The notes under the pieces were generated by a model. The model ran no database searches. It had not been told where the DNA came from and was given only the letters and a program-made list of their open reading frames with translations. From Rhodoferax sp. U2-2l (GTDB lineage Bacteria > Pseudomonadota > Gammaproteobacteria > Burkholderiales > Burkholderiaceae_C), in NCBI RefSeq assembly GCF_020594515.1, contig NZ_JAJCTH010000007.1, positions 1-64,000 on the forward strand: a DNA stretch of 64,000 nucleotides, read 5' to 3'. The translations under genes were made by a program, and so were the position numbers. Numbering within the stretch: the stretch's first letter is position 1; each line of letters starts with the position of its first letter. Positions 7,933 through 15,774 of the stretch are shown piece after piece.

Positions 7933-8301
7933 TCAGAACCCGATTCGCAGCAAGCTGTAGCTGGCCACCACGGTGCCCAGCAACGGCAGGCCATAACACA
8001 CCAGTTTGGCACCCGTGCCAGCGTGAATGCCGATGTCATGCAGACTGTGAAAGATGCGGTGGCCGGCATGCCACAAAAACAGCACCACCACGGCCAGCAA
8101 AAAACCTTTGCCGATGAAGTTGGTGGCCAGTGCATGCACATTGGCGTAACTCAGTGCAGTCGGGCTGATCCCGAGCCCCAAGGGCGCGCCAATGCCGGTA
8201 ATGAACACGAGCGCCGCGCCAAACAGGGCAGAAAGCATGCCGCCAGCGCCAAACAGGGCCCAGAAAATCGGCGCGTTGGATCGTTTCAGTGGGGTGTTCA
8301 T
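7933..8301 (-). CDS. frdD: Fumarate reductase membrane anchor subunit D
   Basis: A 122-residue protein with three membrane segments: FWALFGAGGMLSALFGAALVF, FIGKGFLLAVVVLFLWHAGHR and LVCYGLPLLGTVVASYSLL. The pattern and position match FrdD, which with FrdC anchors the quinol:fumarate reductase and forms the quinol site. The start ATG overlaps the frdC stop by 4 bases. It closes the frdABCD operon. Confidence 0.88.
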   Translation of the reverse strand: MNTPLKRSNAPIFWALFGAGGMLSALFGAALVFITGIGAPLGLGISPTALSYANVHALATNFIGKGFLLAVVVLFLWHAGHRIFHSLHDIGIHAGTGAKLVCYGLPLLGTVVASYSLLRIGF

Positions 8302-8708
8302 CGTCCCATCCCCCAGGCAAGTACCAAAATGAGCAGGCTGGCCATGCCTGCAGCCGCCAGTCCAATCGTTGTGATGGCGGCAGCACTCACACGCTTGCCA
8401 CCCACCATGATGGGCGGCAGGGTGCGCGGCATGATCTTGAACCAGGTCCAGCTGTGATACAGCATGGCGACCAGTACCGCCAGATGAAAGACGACGGCCA
8501 GCGGGCTCGTGTGCGCCTCAAGCCAGCCATTCCAGGCCGTCTCACCCTGCGACAGTCGCACCACACCCACCAGCAGCACGGCGGCGTAGGCGGCCACAAA
8601 CAGGGCCGTGGCCTCGTGCACCATGTACTCGACAAAAAACGGGTTCTTTTTCCACCACCCGTCCATGGGCCGCACGTAGGGGCGGCGTTTGGATTCTGCT
8701 TTGCTCAT
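8298..8708 (-). CDS. frdC: Fumarate reductase membrane anchor subunit C
   Basis: A 136-residue protein. RRPYVRPMDGWWKKNPFFVEYM at the N-terminus followed by three membrane segments is typical of FrdC, including the conserved HEATALFVAAY glutamate region and FHLAVLVAMLYHSWTWF. The start at 8708 overlaps the frdB stop by 4 bases; a longer upstream reading has no ribosome-binding site. It anchors FrdAB to the inner membrane for menaquinol- or rhodoquinol-linked fumarate respiration. Confidence 0.9.
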   Translation of the reverse strand: MSKAESKRRPYVRPMDGWWKKNPFFVEYMVHEATALFVAAYAAVLLVGVVRLSQGETAWNGWLEAHTSPLAVVFHLAVLVAMLYHSWTWFKIMPRTLPPIMVGGKRVSAAAITTIGLAAAGMASLLILVLAWGMGR

Positions 8709-9514
8709 TGGCTTTCTCCTTTGATACAGGTCTGTGCTTTGGGGGAGACAAAACGTAGGAAATAGTCCTTGGCGGCTTCGGTCTTGCCGATGTTCACTGC
8801 GTTGGCCGGGTCCACATGTTTGGGGCAAACCTCGGAGCAGTAGCCCACGGCGGTGCAGTTGAATACACCCTCTTCGGAGCGCACCAGCTCATTGCGCAAC
8901 TCGGCGCCACCATCGCGGCTGTCCACGTTGTAGCGGTGCAGCAGCGCCATGATGCCAGGGCCGACGAACTTGGGGTTCAGCCCGTACTGAGGGCAAGCGG
9001 CATAACACAGCATGCAGTTGATGCAGGAGCTGAACTGTTCGTACACGTCGCGCTGTGCAGGTGTCTGCAGGTACTCACCTTCGGCCAGCGTGCGAGGTTC
9101 GGCCGGGATGATGTAGGGGTGGATGCGCTCAAGCTTTTCAATGAAATCATCCATCACAATGACCAGGTCGCGCTCGATCGGAAAGTGGTCCAGGGGTTCG
9201 ATGGTGACCTTGCCAGGGTAATAGTCGCGCAGAAAGGTTTTGCACGACAGGCTGGGTTTGCGGTTGACCATCATGCCGCAGCTGCCGCAAATCGCCATGC
9301 GGCATGACCAGCGGTAGCTCAGGCTGCCGTCGAGGTAGTCCTTGATGTACTGCAAGCCCTGCAACACCGACATGTCATCGGTAAACGGCACCTTGAAGGT
9401 CTGCAGAAAAGGTTTTTCGTCCTGCTCGGGACGGTATCGCAGCACATCCATCTCGATGATCCGCTCAAGTTTGGCGATCGGTATGACTTTTTTGATGGGC
9501 GCAACATCAGACAT
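8705..9514 (-). CDS. frdB: Fumarate reductase iron-sulfur subunit
   Basis: A 269-residue subunit. CRMAICGSCGMMVNRKPSLSC carries the [2Fe-2S] ligands, CINCMLCYAACPQY the first cysteines of the [4Fe-4S]/[3Fe-4S] centres, and CTAVGYCSEVCPKHVDP the remainder. It passes electrons from the anchor's quinol to FAD in FrdA. The length and the IKYDLD-type N-terminus fit FrdB better than SdhB. It overlaps frdA by 8 bases. Confidence 0.93.
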   Translation of the reverse strand: MSDVAPIKKVIPIAKLERIIEMDVLRYRPEQDEKPFLQTFKVPFTDDMSVLQGLQYIKDYLDGSLSYRWSCRMAICGSCGMMVNRKPSLSCKTFLRDYYPGKVTIEPLDHFPIERDLVIVMDDFIEKLERIHPYIIPAEPRTLAEGEYLQTPAQRDVYEQFSSCINCMLCYAACPQYGLNPKFVGPGIMALLHRYNVDSRDGGAELRNELVRSEEGVFNCTAVGYCSEVCPKHVDPANAVNIGKTEAAKDYFLRFVSPKAQTCIKGESQ

Positions 9515-11312
9515 GGTTGGCGTTCCTTTCCTGTGCGGCTTTGCGGTCCTTGTCGGCCTGCTCGCCAGCGGCGCCGTAAGCGCGGGTTCCCGGTTGGGAT
9601 TTGGTGATCTTCACATCGCCGTAGTCGATGCGTGGTGCGCCCGCACCGGTGTAGTGGGCTTGTGTGTGCTTCAGGAAGTTCACATCGTCACGTGCCGCAA
9701 AACCATCCAGGCGCTGGTGGGCACCCCGTGATTCCTTGCGGTTGATGGCCGAATACGCCATCGCCTGAGCCACGTCGAGCTGGTAACCCAGTTCAATGGC
9801 CAGCAACCATTCGCTGTTCCAGACGCTGGATTTGTCCTCAATGTTGACGTTTTTGAAGCGCTCGCGCAGTTCGTCTATTTTGTGGCAAGTGGCCTGCATA
9901 CTGTCACCCAGGCGGTAGATGCCGCAACCGTCTTCCATGGACTGGGCCATTTCCTTGCGCAAGTCGGCAATGCGCTCTTTGCCCTTGGTGTTGCTGACCA
10001 TGGCGGTGGCACTTTGCGCGATGTGCTCTGCCAGTTTGAGCAGGCTACCCGACTTGCCTGCCCCCACGGACTTGGCAAACTTGGCTGCTTCTACCCCGGC
10101 CACCTTGCCAAACACACACAGTTCGGCCAATGAATTGGACCCCAGACGGTTGGCGCCATGAAGGCCGACGCTGGAACATTCACCAGCGGCGTAAAGGCCC
10201 GCCAGTGGTGCGGCGCAGTTGCCATCCACCAGAATGCCGCCCATCGTGTAGTGCACTGCCGGGCGCACGGGAATGGGCGTGTGGGCGGGGTCCACACCCA
10301 AAAATTCTTCGGCCAACTCGTAGATTTGCGGCAGCCGCTCACGCAGATAGGCTTCACCCAAATGGCGCAAGTCCAGGTGCACCACCGAGCCGTGAGGCCC
10401 TTCGATGGTGCGGCCTTTTTGCTGCTCATACCAGAAGGCCTGGCTCAGGCGGTCACGCGGACCGAGTTCCATGGCCTTGTTGCGTGGTTTGTCCTCGGCC
10501 GGGCCCAGGCCGTAGTCCTGCAAGTAGCGGTAGCCGTCCTTGTTCAGCAGCAAACCGCCTTCACCCCGGCAGGCCTCGGTAAACAGCAGGCCGGTGCCCG
10601 GCATGCAGGTGGGGTGGTACTGCACAAATTCCATGTCGCGCAGTGGCACCCCGTGGCGATAGGCCATGGCCATGCCGTCACCGGTGACGATGCCGCCATT
10701 GGTGTTTTCGCGGAACACGCGTCCGGCACCACCTGTGGCAATGATGACGGATTTGGCTTCTATCAGCGTGAATTGCCCGGACGCCATGTCGATGACCACC
10801 ACACCTTGGACACGACCCTCGTCCACCACCAGATCCACACAAAAATGCTCGTCAAAACGTTGGATGGACGGGTATTTGATGGAGGTCTGGAACAGCGTAT
10901 GCAGCATGTGAAAGCCGGTCTTGTCGGCAGCAAACCAGGTGCGCTCGATCTTCATGCCGCCAAAGGCGCGCACATTCACGTGGCCATCGGCCTTGCGGCT
11001 CCAGGGGCAGCCCCAGTGCTCCATCTGCACCATTTCTTCGCGGCACTGGCCGACAAAAAACTCCACCACGTCCTGCTCACACAGCCAATCGCCGCCCCCC
11101 ACGGTGTCATTGAAATGGTGCTCCAGGCTGTCATGTGACTGGGTGACTGCGGCTGACCCCCCCTCGGCTGCCACCGTGTGGCTGCGCATCGGGTAGACCT
11201 TGGAGATCAGGGCAATCTTGAGCTTGGGGTCTGTCTGTGCGACAGCAATCGCCGCTCGCAATCCGGCGCCACCGGCACCCACAATGGCCACATCCGCTTT
11301 GAATACTTCCAC
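9507..11312 (-). CDS. frdA: Fumarate reductase flavoprotein subunit
   Basis: A 601-residue FAD protein. The dinucleotide-binding motif VGAGGAGLRAAIAVA is near the N-terminus, SHTVAAEGGSAA carries the histidine that normally bonds FAD covalently, and HPTCMPGTGLL and RPAVHYTMGGI are active-site blocks. It reduces fumarate to succinate in the cytoplasm at the membrane. It heads the reverse-strand frdABCD operon, which lies between two photolyase-type genes with no functional link evident. Confidence 0.94.
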   Translation of the reverse strand: MEVFKADVAIVGAGGAGLRAAIAVAQTDPKLKIALISKVYPMRSHTVAAEGGSAAVTQSHDSLEHHFNDTVGGGDWLCEQDVVEFFVGQCREEMVQMEHWGCPWSRKADGHVNVRAFGGMKIERTWFAADKTGFHMLHTLFQTSIKYPSIQRFDEHFCVDLVVDEGRVQGVVVIDMASGQFTLIEAKSVIIATGGAGRVFRENTNGGIVTGDGMAMAYRHGVPLRDMEFVQYHPTCMPGTGLLFTEACRGEGGLLLNKDGYRYLQDYGLGPAEDKPRNKAMELGPRDRLSQAFWYEQQKGRTIEGPHGSVVHLDLRHLGEAYLRERLPQIYELAEEFLGVDPAHTPIPVRPAVHYTMGGILVDGNCAAPLAGLYAAGECSSVGLHGANRLGSNSLAELCVFGKVAGVEAAKFAKSVGAGKSGSLLKLAEHIAQSATAMVSNTKGKERIADLRKEMAQSMEDGCGIYRLGDSMQATCHKIDELRERFKNVNIEDKSSVWNSEWLLAIELGYQLDVAQAMAYSAINRKESRGAHQRLDGFAARDDVNFLKHTQAHYTGAGAPRIDYGDVKITKSQPGTRAYGAAGEQADKDRKAAQERNANHV

Positions 11313-11572
11313 GCTAAAGACTCCTTGCTGGTAAAGGCTTGCCTCAGGGTGGTCTGTTCAAGGGGTTGCACGTGTGGATTGCCTGTGGCTGTTTGAGCCA
11401 GGCCACATCAGTTTGAGCCAGGCCACATAAGGAAGCCGACATCCTCTGCTTGAGGACAATGCGTATTATCCCTAGGTCGTGCGCGAACAAACGCCCAATC
11501 GCACGTTGATTGACCTGACACAAGTACCGTGGCGGTCCGGCCGGCGCAGGACAGGCTCTGCGCAAACGATGG
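11313..11572. other. Intergenic region upstream of frdA
   Basis: Within the 376-bp gap between frdA and the Fe-S photolyase, this part must hold the frd promoter, but I could not identify a convincing -35/-10 pair or an FNR site (a TTGAT half-site occurs near 11503). It contains an 18-bp sequence duplicated with a 20-bp period at 11391-11428. The rest of the gap is the DASH pseudogene scrap. Confidence 0.4.
11391..11428. repeat. 18-bp tandem duplication upstream of frdA
   Basis: GTTTGAGCCAGGCCACAT occurs at 11391-11408 and 11411-11428. It sits about 80-115 bases upstream of the frdA start and may be a duplicated regulatory site or recent slippage. Confidence 0.85.
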
Positions 11573-11692
11573 GGCACCGGCCTACGCGGCGGGCGGCGCT
11601 TTATCATCGCCAAACAGACCCAGGACCATGACCCGAATGGCCTTGACCGGCGCTTATGGCGGCCACTGACTGACTGCACAAAACCACCGTGA
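11573..11692 (+). pseudogene. C-terminal remnant of a DASH cryptochrome gene
   Basis: Translation in the frame of 11573 gives GTGLRGGRRFIIAKQTQDHD followed by PNGLDRRLWRP. This aligns without gaps to the DASH cryptochrome tail encoded at 7598-7684; about 71 of 87 bases are identical over the segment. No DASH-like sequence is recognisable upstream of 11573, so only the last 30-odd codons survive. The stop TGA (11690-11692) overlaps the GTG start of the next photolyase, suggesting that a complete DASH gene was once translationally coupled to it. Confidence 0.8.
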
Positions 11693-13302
11693 ACCCAAGC
11701 CACCTTTCACCACCGCAGGCCGCGCACCCATCGGGTGGCGCCGCCAACGCCACCCCGCCCACCCACACCCTGCGCCTGATTCTGGGCGACCAGCTCAACC
11801 CGCTGCACCCGTGGTTTGCTTTCACTGACGCGGGCGTGGTGTATGTGCTGATGGAAATCCGCCAGGAAACGGACTACGTGCTGCACCATGCACAAAAAAT
11901 CATCGCCATCTTTGCCGGCATGCGTGAGCTGGCTCGGCAGCTGCAGGCGCAAGGCCACCGCGTGCATTACCTGGCCATTGACGACCCGGCCAATCTGCAG
12001 AGCCTGACCGGTAACCTGAGCACGCTCTTTGCGCTCTACCAGCCCCAAGTCTTCGACTACCAGGACCCGGATGAATACCGGCTGGACCAGCAGTTGAAAG
12101 ACTTCCTAACCTCCAGCCCAGACGCCATCAACATCACCAGCACGCAGGTCGATAGCGCGCACTTCTACACCCAGCGCCACGAAGCCGCCGCCCTTTTTGC
12201 CGAGCGCAAGCCCTGGCTGATGGAAACCTTCTACCGCCACATGCGCAAACGCCACCGGGTGCTGATCGACGGGCCGGACAAACCTGCGGGTGGCCAGTGG
12301 AACTTTGACGCGGACAACCGCAAACCCTGGAAAGGCACCCCGCCCGAGCCGCCGGACCTGAGGCCGCGCCATGACCACGCCCAACTGTGGCAAAGCATTC
12401 AGGCCGCAGGCGTGCAGAGTTTTGGCGAGCCCGCTGCCGACAACATCCGCTGGCCAGTCAACCGTGCCGAGGCGCTGCAGCAGCTGGACCACTTCATCAC
12501 CCACGCCCTGCCGCACTTTGGCGACTATCAGGACGCCATGAGCCGCAAGGCCTGGCGGCTGTTCCACAGTCTGCTATCTTTTTCGCTCAACGTGAAGATG
12601 CTTGGGCCCCGTGAGGTGGTGAACCGGGTCGAGGCCGAGTGGCGCGCAGGCCGGGTCGAGTTGGCCGCTGCCGAGGGTTTTATCCGCCAGATCATCGGCT
12701 GGCGCGAGTACGTGCGCGGCATGTACTGGGCGCAAATGCCTGGTTATGACCAGCGCAACTTCTTTGGTCATGCCACGCCGTTACCGCAGTGGTTCTGGTC
12801 CGGTGAAACGCGTATGAACTGCCTGGCCGCCGCCATCACCACCTCGCTGCACAACGCCCACGCGCACCACATTCAGCGCCTCATGGTGATTGGCAACTTT
12901 GCGCTGCTGGCTGGGCTGGATGTGCAGGCGCTGCACCGCTGGTACCTGGGGGTGTACATCGACGCGTTTGAATGGGTGGAGCTACCCAACACGCTGGGCA
13001 TGAGCCAGTTTGCCGACGGCGGCCTGCTGGCCACCAAACCCTATGTGTCAAGCGCCGCCTACATCGACCGCATGAGCGACTACTGCAAAGGCTGCGCCTA
13101 TGACAAAAAACAGCGCCTGGGCGACACCGCCTGCCCGTTCAACGCGCTGTACTGGGACTTTTACCAGCGCAACACCGACAGACTCAAAAACAACCCGCGC
13201 ATTGGCATGGCCTACCGCCAGCTGGCCAAGATGCCGCCTGACGAGCTGGCGGCGCTGCAAGCCCAAGCGCAGCAAGCCCGCCAGCGGCTTGAGACGCTCT
13301 GA
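11689..13302 (+). CDS. Fe-S cluster bacterial (6-4) photolyase, PhrB/CryB type
   Basis: A 537-residue member of the FeS-BCP photolyase family, which repairs (6-4) photoproducts using FAD, a lumazine antenna and a [4Fe-4S] cluster. Visible hallmarks are LRLILGDQLNPLHPWF at the N-terminus, IIGWREYVRGMYW, and MVIGNFALLAGLDV. WVELPNTLGMSQFADGG precedes the cysteine cluster CKGC-x12-C in YCKGCAYDKK...ACPFN; a fourth ligand would lie about 90 residues earlier. The GTG start at 11689 fits the family N-terminus after a short Pro/Ala-rich lead. It overlaps the stop of a DASH-gene remnant. Confidence 0.9.
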   Translation: MNPSHLSPPQAAHPSGGAANATPPTHTLRLILGDQLNPLHPWFAFTDAGVVYVLMEIRQETDYVLHHAQKIIAIFAGMRELARQLQAQGHRVHYLAIDDPANLQSLTGNLSTLFALYQPQVFDYQDPDEYRLDQQLKDFLTSSPDAINITSTQVDSAHFYTQRHEAAALFAERKPWLMETFYRHMRKRHRVLIDGPDKPAGGQWNFDADNRKPWKGTPPEPPDLRPRHDHAQLWQSIQAAGVQSFGEPAADNIRWPVNRAEALQQLDHFITHALPHFGDYQDAMSRKAWRLFHSLLSFSLNVKMLGPREVVNRVEAEWRAGRVELAAAEGFIRQIIGWREYVRGMYWAQMPGYDQRNFFGHATPLPQWFWSGETRMNCLAAAITTSLHNAHAHHIQRLMVIGNFALLAGLDVQALHRWYLGVYIDAFEWVELPNTLGMSQFADGGLLATKPYVSSAAYIDRMSDYCKGCAYDKKQRLGDTACPFNALYWDFYQRNTDRLKNNPRIGMAYRQLAKMPPDELAALQAQAQQARQRLETL

Positions 13303-13306
13303 GCGC

Positions 13307-13348
13307 CGCGCGGGTGGCGGGCTGGAATTGCCACGCCCACCCGCCGCG
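13307..13348. terminator. Bidirectional hairpin between convergent genes
   Basis: A GC-rich inverted repeat (GCGCGGGTGGCG against CGCCCACCCGCCGCG, one bulge) fills the 49-bp gap between the convergent photolyase and exported-protein genes. There is no T-run. Confidence 0.5.
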
Positions 13349-13351
13349 TGA

Positions 13352-13981
13352 TCAACGCTGCTGGTTGTAACTGTTGCGGTCGCCGCGGTCGTTGCGCATC
13401 ATCCGGTTCAACTCGTCGTTCAACCGGACCAGTTCTTCACGCAGCTGGCGGCGTTCTTGCGGGGTCACGACACCGTCGCGCTTGTAGGCAACTTCGTGGC
13501 GGGCAATCTCGCGCTCGCTTCTGTGCAACCTGCGCGCTTCGCGCTGGGTGATGCGGCCAGAACGCACGCCCTCATCAATGCGTTGGCTGATGTTTTGCTG
13601 GCGGTTGTCGATGCCGGTGGTGGTGCCCGCGTTGTTGGCCGGTGGCTGAACATAGCTGTTGTTCATCATCAGGCGCTCCACTTCGTTGCCCAGGCTGTCC
13701 ACGTCGGCGCGCAATTGCTGGCGCTCCTGGGGTGTGGTGCTGCCATTGGCTTTGAAGCGGCTTTCGCGCTGGTCAATGTCGCGGTCACGGCGCAGCAGTT
13801 CCCTGGCCTCGGAGGGCGTGATGTGGCCCGACGCCATGCCTTGCTGGATGCGGGCGCTGATCGCTTCTTGCGCGCGGTCAATGGCTGGTGTGTTCGTGCC
13901 TTGCGCCATGACCGGGGCCAGGCCCAGACCCAAAAAGAGGGCCGATGCCAACAGCGAGGTGGTGAAGAATTTGGGTGTCAT
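13352..13981 (-). CDS. Exported protein with two internal repeats, unknown function
   Basis: A 209-residue protein with a clear signal peptide (FFTTSLLASALFLGLGLAPVMA, cleavage near residue 25). The mature part holds two similar domains of about 70 residues (roughly 34-106 and 124-197), each with the order I-x-x-R-I-x-x-G-x-x-S-G-x-I-T, then EAR, then TPQER and a long helix. Charged residues and helix prediction suggest paired helical hairpins. ATG at 13981 follows AGGAAA; the longer reading to 14086 lacks one. No named family is assigned. Confidence 0.7.
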   Translation of the reverse strand: MTPKFFTTSLLASALFLGLGLAPVMAQGTNTPAIDRAQEAISARIQQGMASGHITPSEARELLRRDRDIDQRESRFKANGSTTPQERQQLRADVDSLGNEVERLMMNNSYVQPPANNAGTTTGIDNRQQNISQRIDEGVRSGRITQREARRLHRSEREIARHEVAYKRDGVVTPQERRQLREELVRLNDELNRMMRNDRGDRNSYNQQR

Positions 13982-14139
13982 GGTGTTTCCTGAGTTGTCA
14001 AACCGTTGGGGGGAGCTTGCACGGCCTGCTTGGGCAGAACATGTTGCCCAATCTTCGTCAGTACTCAGGAGGGTGTCTGTGCGCATGCGAACACAAGACA
14101 GGTGTCTGCCAGCACCCCGACCGGCGGACCTTGGGCGGA

Positions 14140-14418
14140 TCAGCCTTTTCTGCGAATCTCGCGCAACATGAACAGGTACAGCCCTTCAACCTTCTCGCGC
14201 GCCCAGGGCGTTTTGCGCAGGAATTTCAGGCTGGACTTGACGCTCGGGTCCAGCGCAAAACAACGCACCGGGATGCGCTGGGCCAACCCGTCCCAGCCAT
14301 AAAAGTCCGCCAGCGCGGTCACCATGGTTTCCAGGGTCACACCGTGCAGCGGGTTGCGCGGCTGGGCGGGTGGTTGCGGTGCAGGCAGGGCCTGATGGGG
14401 TGGGGAGGATTCAGACAT
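14140..14418 (-). CDS. VF530 family (DUF2132) small protein
   Basis: A 92-residue protein. After a proline-rich lead it shows the family core [33 protein letters not shown], and [22 protein letters not shown]530 proteins have a double-stranded-DNA-binding fold in the one structure described, but no defined cellular role. It is a stand-alone gene divergent from the hemerythrin-GGDEF gene. Confidence 0.85.
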   Translation of the reverse strand: MSESSPPHQALPAPQPPAQPRNPLHGVTLETMVTALADFYGWDGLAQRIPVRCFALDPSVKSSLKFLRKTPWAREKVEGLYLFMLREIRRKG

Positions 14419-14494
14419 GTCAGCATTTTGACTGGTCCTGGTGCAACAATGCGGGCTCTAAACTGCCGGACTGCACATAAAGGAAAAGGATGCG

Positions 14495-15613
14495 ATGAAA
14501 GCATTTCGTTGGGATCCGTGTTTTTTGACCGGGCTGCCCACGGTTGATGACCAGCACCATGCCCTGGTGGACATGATCAACCGGTTTGGTCATGCCCTGA
14601 TGCGCCCGCAAGGTGCCAGCGCAGCCGAGATCGAGGCGCTGTTTCAAGATCTCAAACGCTACACGATTTACCACTTCCGCGAAGAAGAAGCGCTGATGGA
14701 GCAGCGCGGTGTGTACGCCATCCATATCGAGCACCACCGCCATGAGCACGCCCAGTTTCTGGCCGATTTGGTCCACATGCACACCAGCATGGCGGGCGAC
14801 AACCGTGAGGCCGCCACGGCGCTGCTGAATTTTTTGTCAAACTGGCTGGCTTTTCACATTCTGGGCACCGACCGGCTCATGACCTGGCTGATGCAGGCTG
14901 CCCAGGCCGGTACACCGGCGCAAGAGGCGCTGGATGCCTTCCAGAAGACCCGCGACCCCGCCACCGCCACGCTGCTGCAAGCCATGCATCGGCTGGTGCA
15001 CCAGTTGTCAGAACGCAGCCGGGCGCTGTTTGAGCTGAACCGAACCCTGGAAGCCCGCGTGGCCGATCGCACCCAGGAGCTTCAGGCGCTGAACCAGCGG
15101 CTGGAAACCATCGCCATGACCGATGTACTGACCGGCCTGCCCAACCGGCGCATGGCCATGCAGGTGCTGGAGCGCGAATGGCAGGCATCGCTGCAACACG
15201 GCACACCATTGGCCTGCATGATGATCGATGCCGACGGCTTCAAGAAAATCAATGACACCTGTGGCCACGATGCGGGCGACGCGGTGCTGCGCCAACTGGC
15301 CCATACCCTGCAGGACGCTGTACGCAATGATGACCTGGTGTGCCGCCTCGGCGGTGACGAGTTTCTGATCATTTGCGCCCACACGCCCCTGCAAGGCGCC
15401 TGGTTGACCGCCCAAAAGGTGTGCCGCGACGTGTCGGCCTTGCGTGTGCCCGCAGGCAGCAGCTTCTGGCTGGGCAGCATCAGCGTGGGTGTGGCGGCCC
15501 GCCAGAGCGACATGACGGGTTTTGAAGCCCTGCTCAAAGCGGCAGACGAAAGCGTCTATGTCGCCAAAGCCAACGGCCGCCAATGCGTCGCGAGTGTGCA
15601 GACGGTGGCATGA
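14495..15613 (+). CDS. Hemerythrin-diguanylate cyclase fusion
   Basis: A 372-residue cytoplasmic protein. Residues about 1-135 form a bacteriohemerythrin domain with iron ligands in DDQHHALVDMINRFG, HFREEEALM and HIEHHRHEH, then HILGTDRLM. A coiled linker (SERSRALFELNRTLEARVAD) leads to a GGDEF domain from about residue 205 with MTDVLTGLPNRR and an intact RLGGDEF. RNDD five residues before GGDEF fits a product-inhibition I-site. Oxygen or redox sensing at the di-iron site probably controls c-di-GMP synthesis. It is monocistronic and lies just before the Fap-like locus, whose activator is VpsR-like and could respond to c-di-GMP; that link is inference. Confidence 0.9.
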   Translation: MKAFRWDPCFLTGLPTVDDQHHALVDMINRFGHALMRPQGASAAEIEALFQDLKRYTIYHFREEEALMEQRGVYAIHIEHHRHEHAQFLADLVHMHTSMAGDNREAATALLNFLSNWLAFHILGTDRLMTWLMQAAQAGTPAQEALDAFQKTRDPATATLLQAMHRLVHQLSERSRALFELNRTLEARVADRTQELQALNQRLETIAMTDVLTGLPNRRMAMQVLEREWQASLQHGTPLACMMIDADGFKKINDTCGHDAGDAVLRQLAHTLQDAVRNDDLVCRLGGDEFLIICAHTPLQGAWLTAQKVCRDVSALRVPAGSSFWLGSISVGVAARQSDMTGFEALLKAADESVYVAKANGRQCVASVQTVA

Positions 15614-15774
15614 CCAGACACCACTGACGATCTGACCCGCGGGTGTTGGACAGCGCCCGTACGTGTGCGCCCTGATTCACACACCAACGCCTCGCAGCTA
15701 CGCTCATAGACGGAGCTAAAGACACGGCCACTGTTGGCGCGTGCCTGGATTAACCATCCGAGGAGAAAAAACAC

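Noticed and set aside
11495-11515. FNR box for the frd operon
   Set aside because: Only a TTGAT half-site is present; the second half does not match ATCAA.
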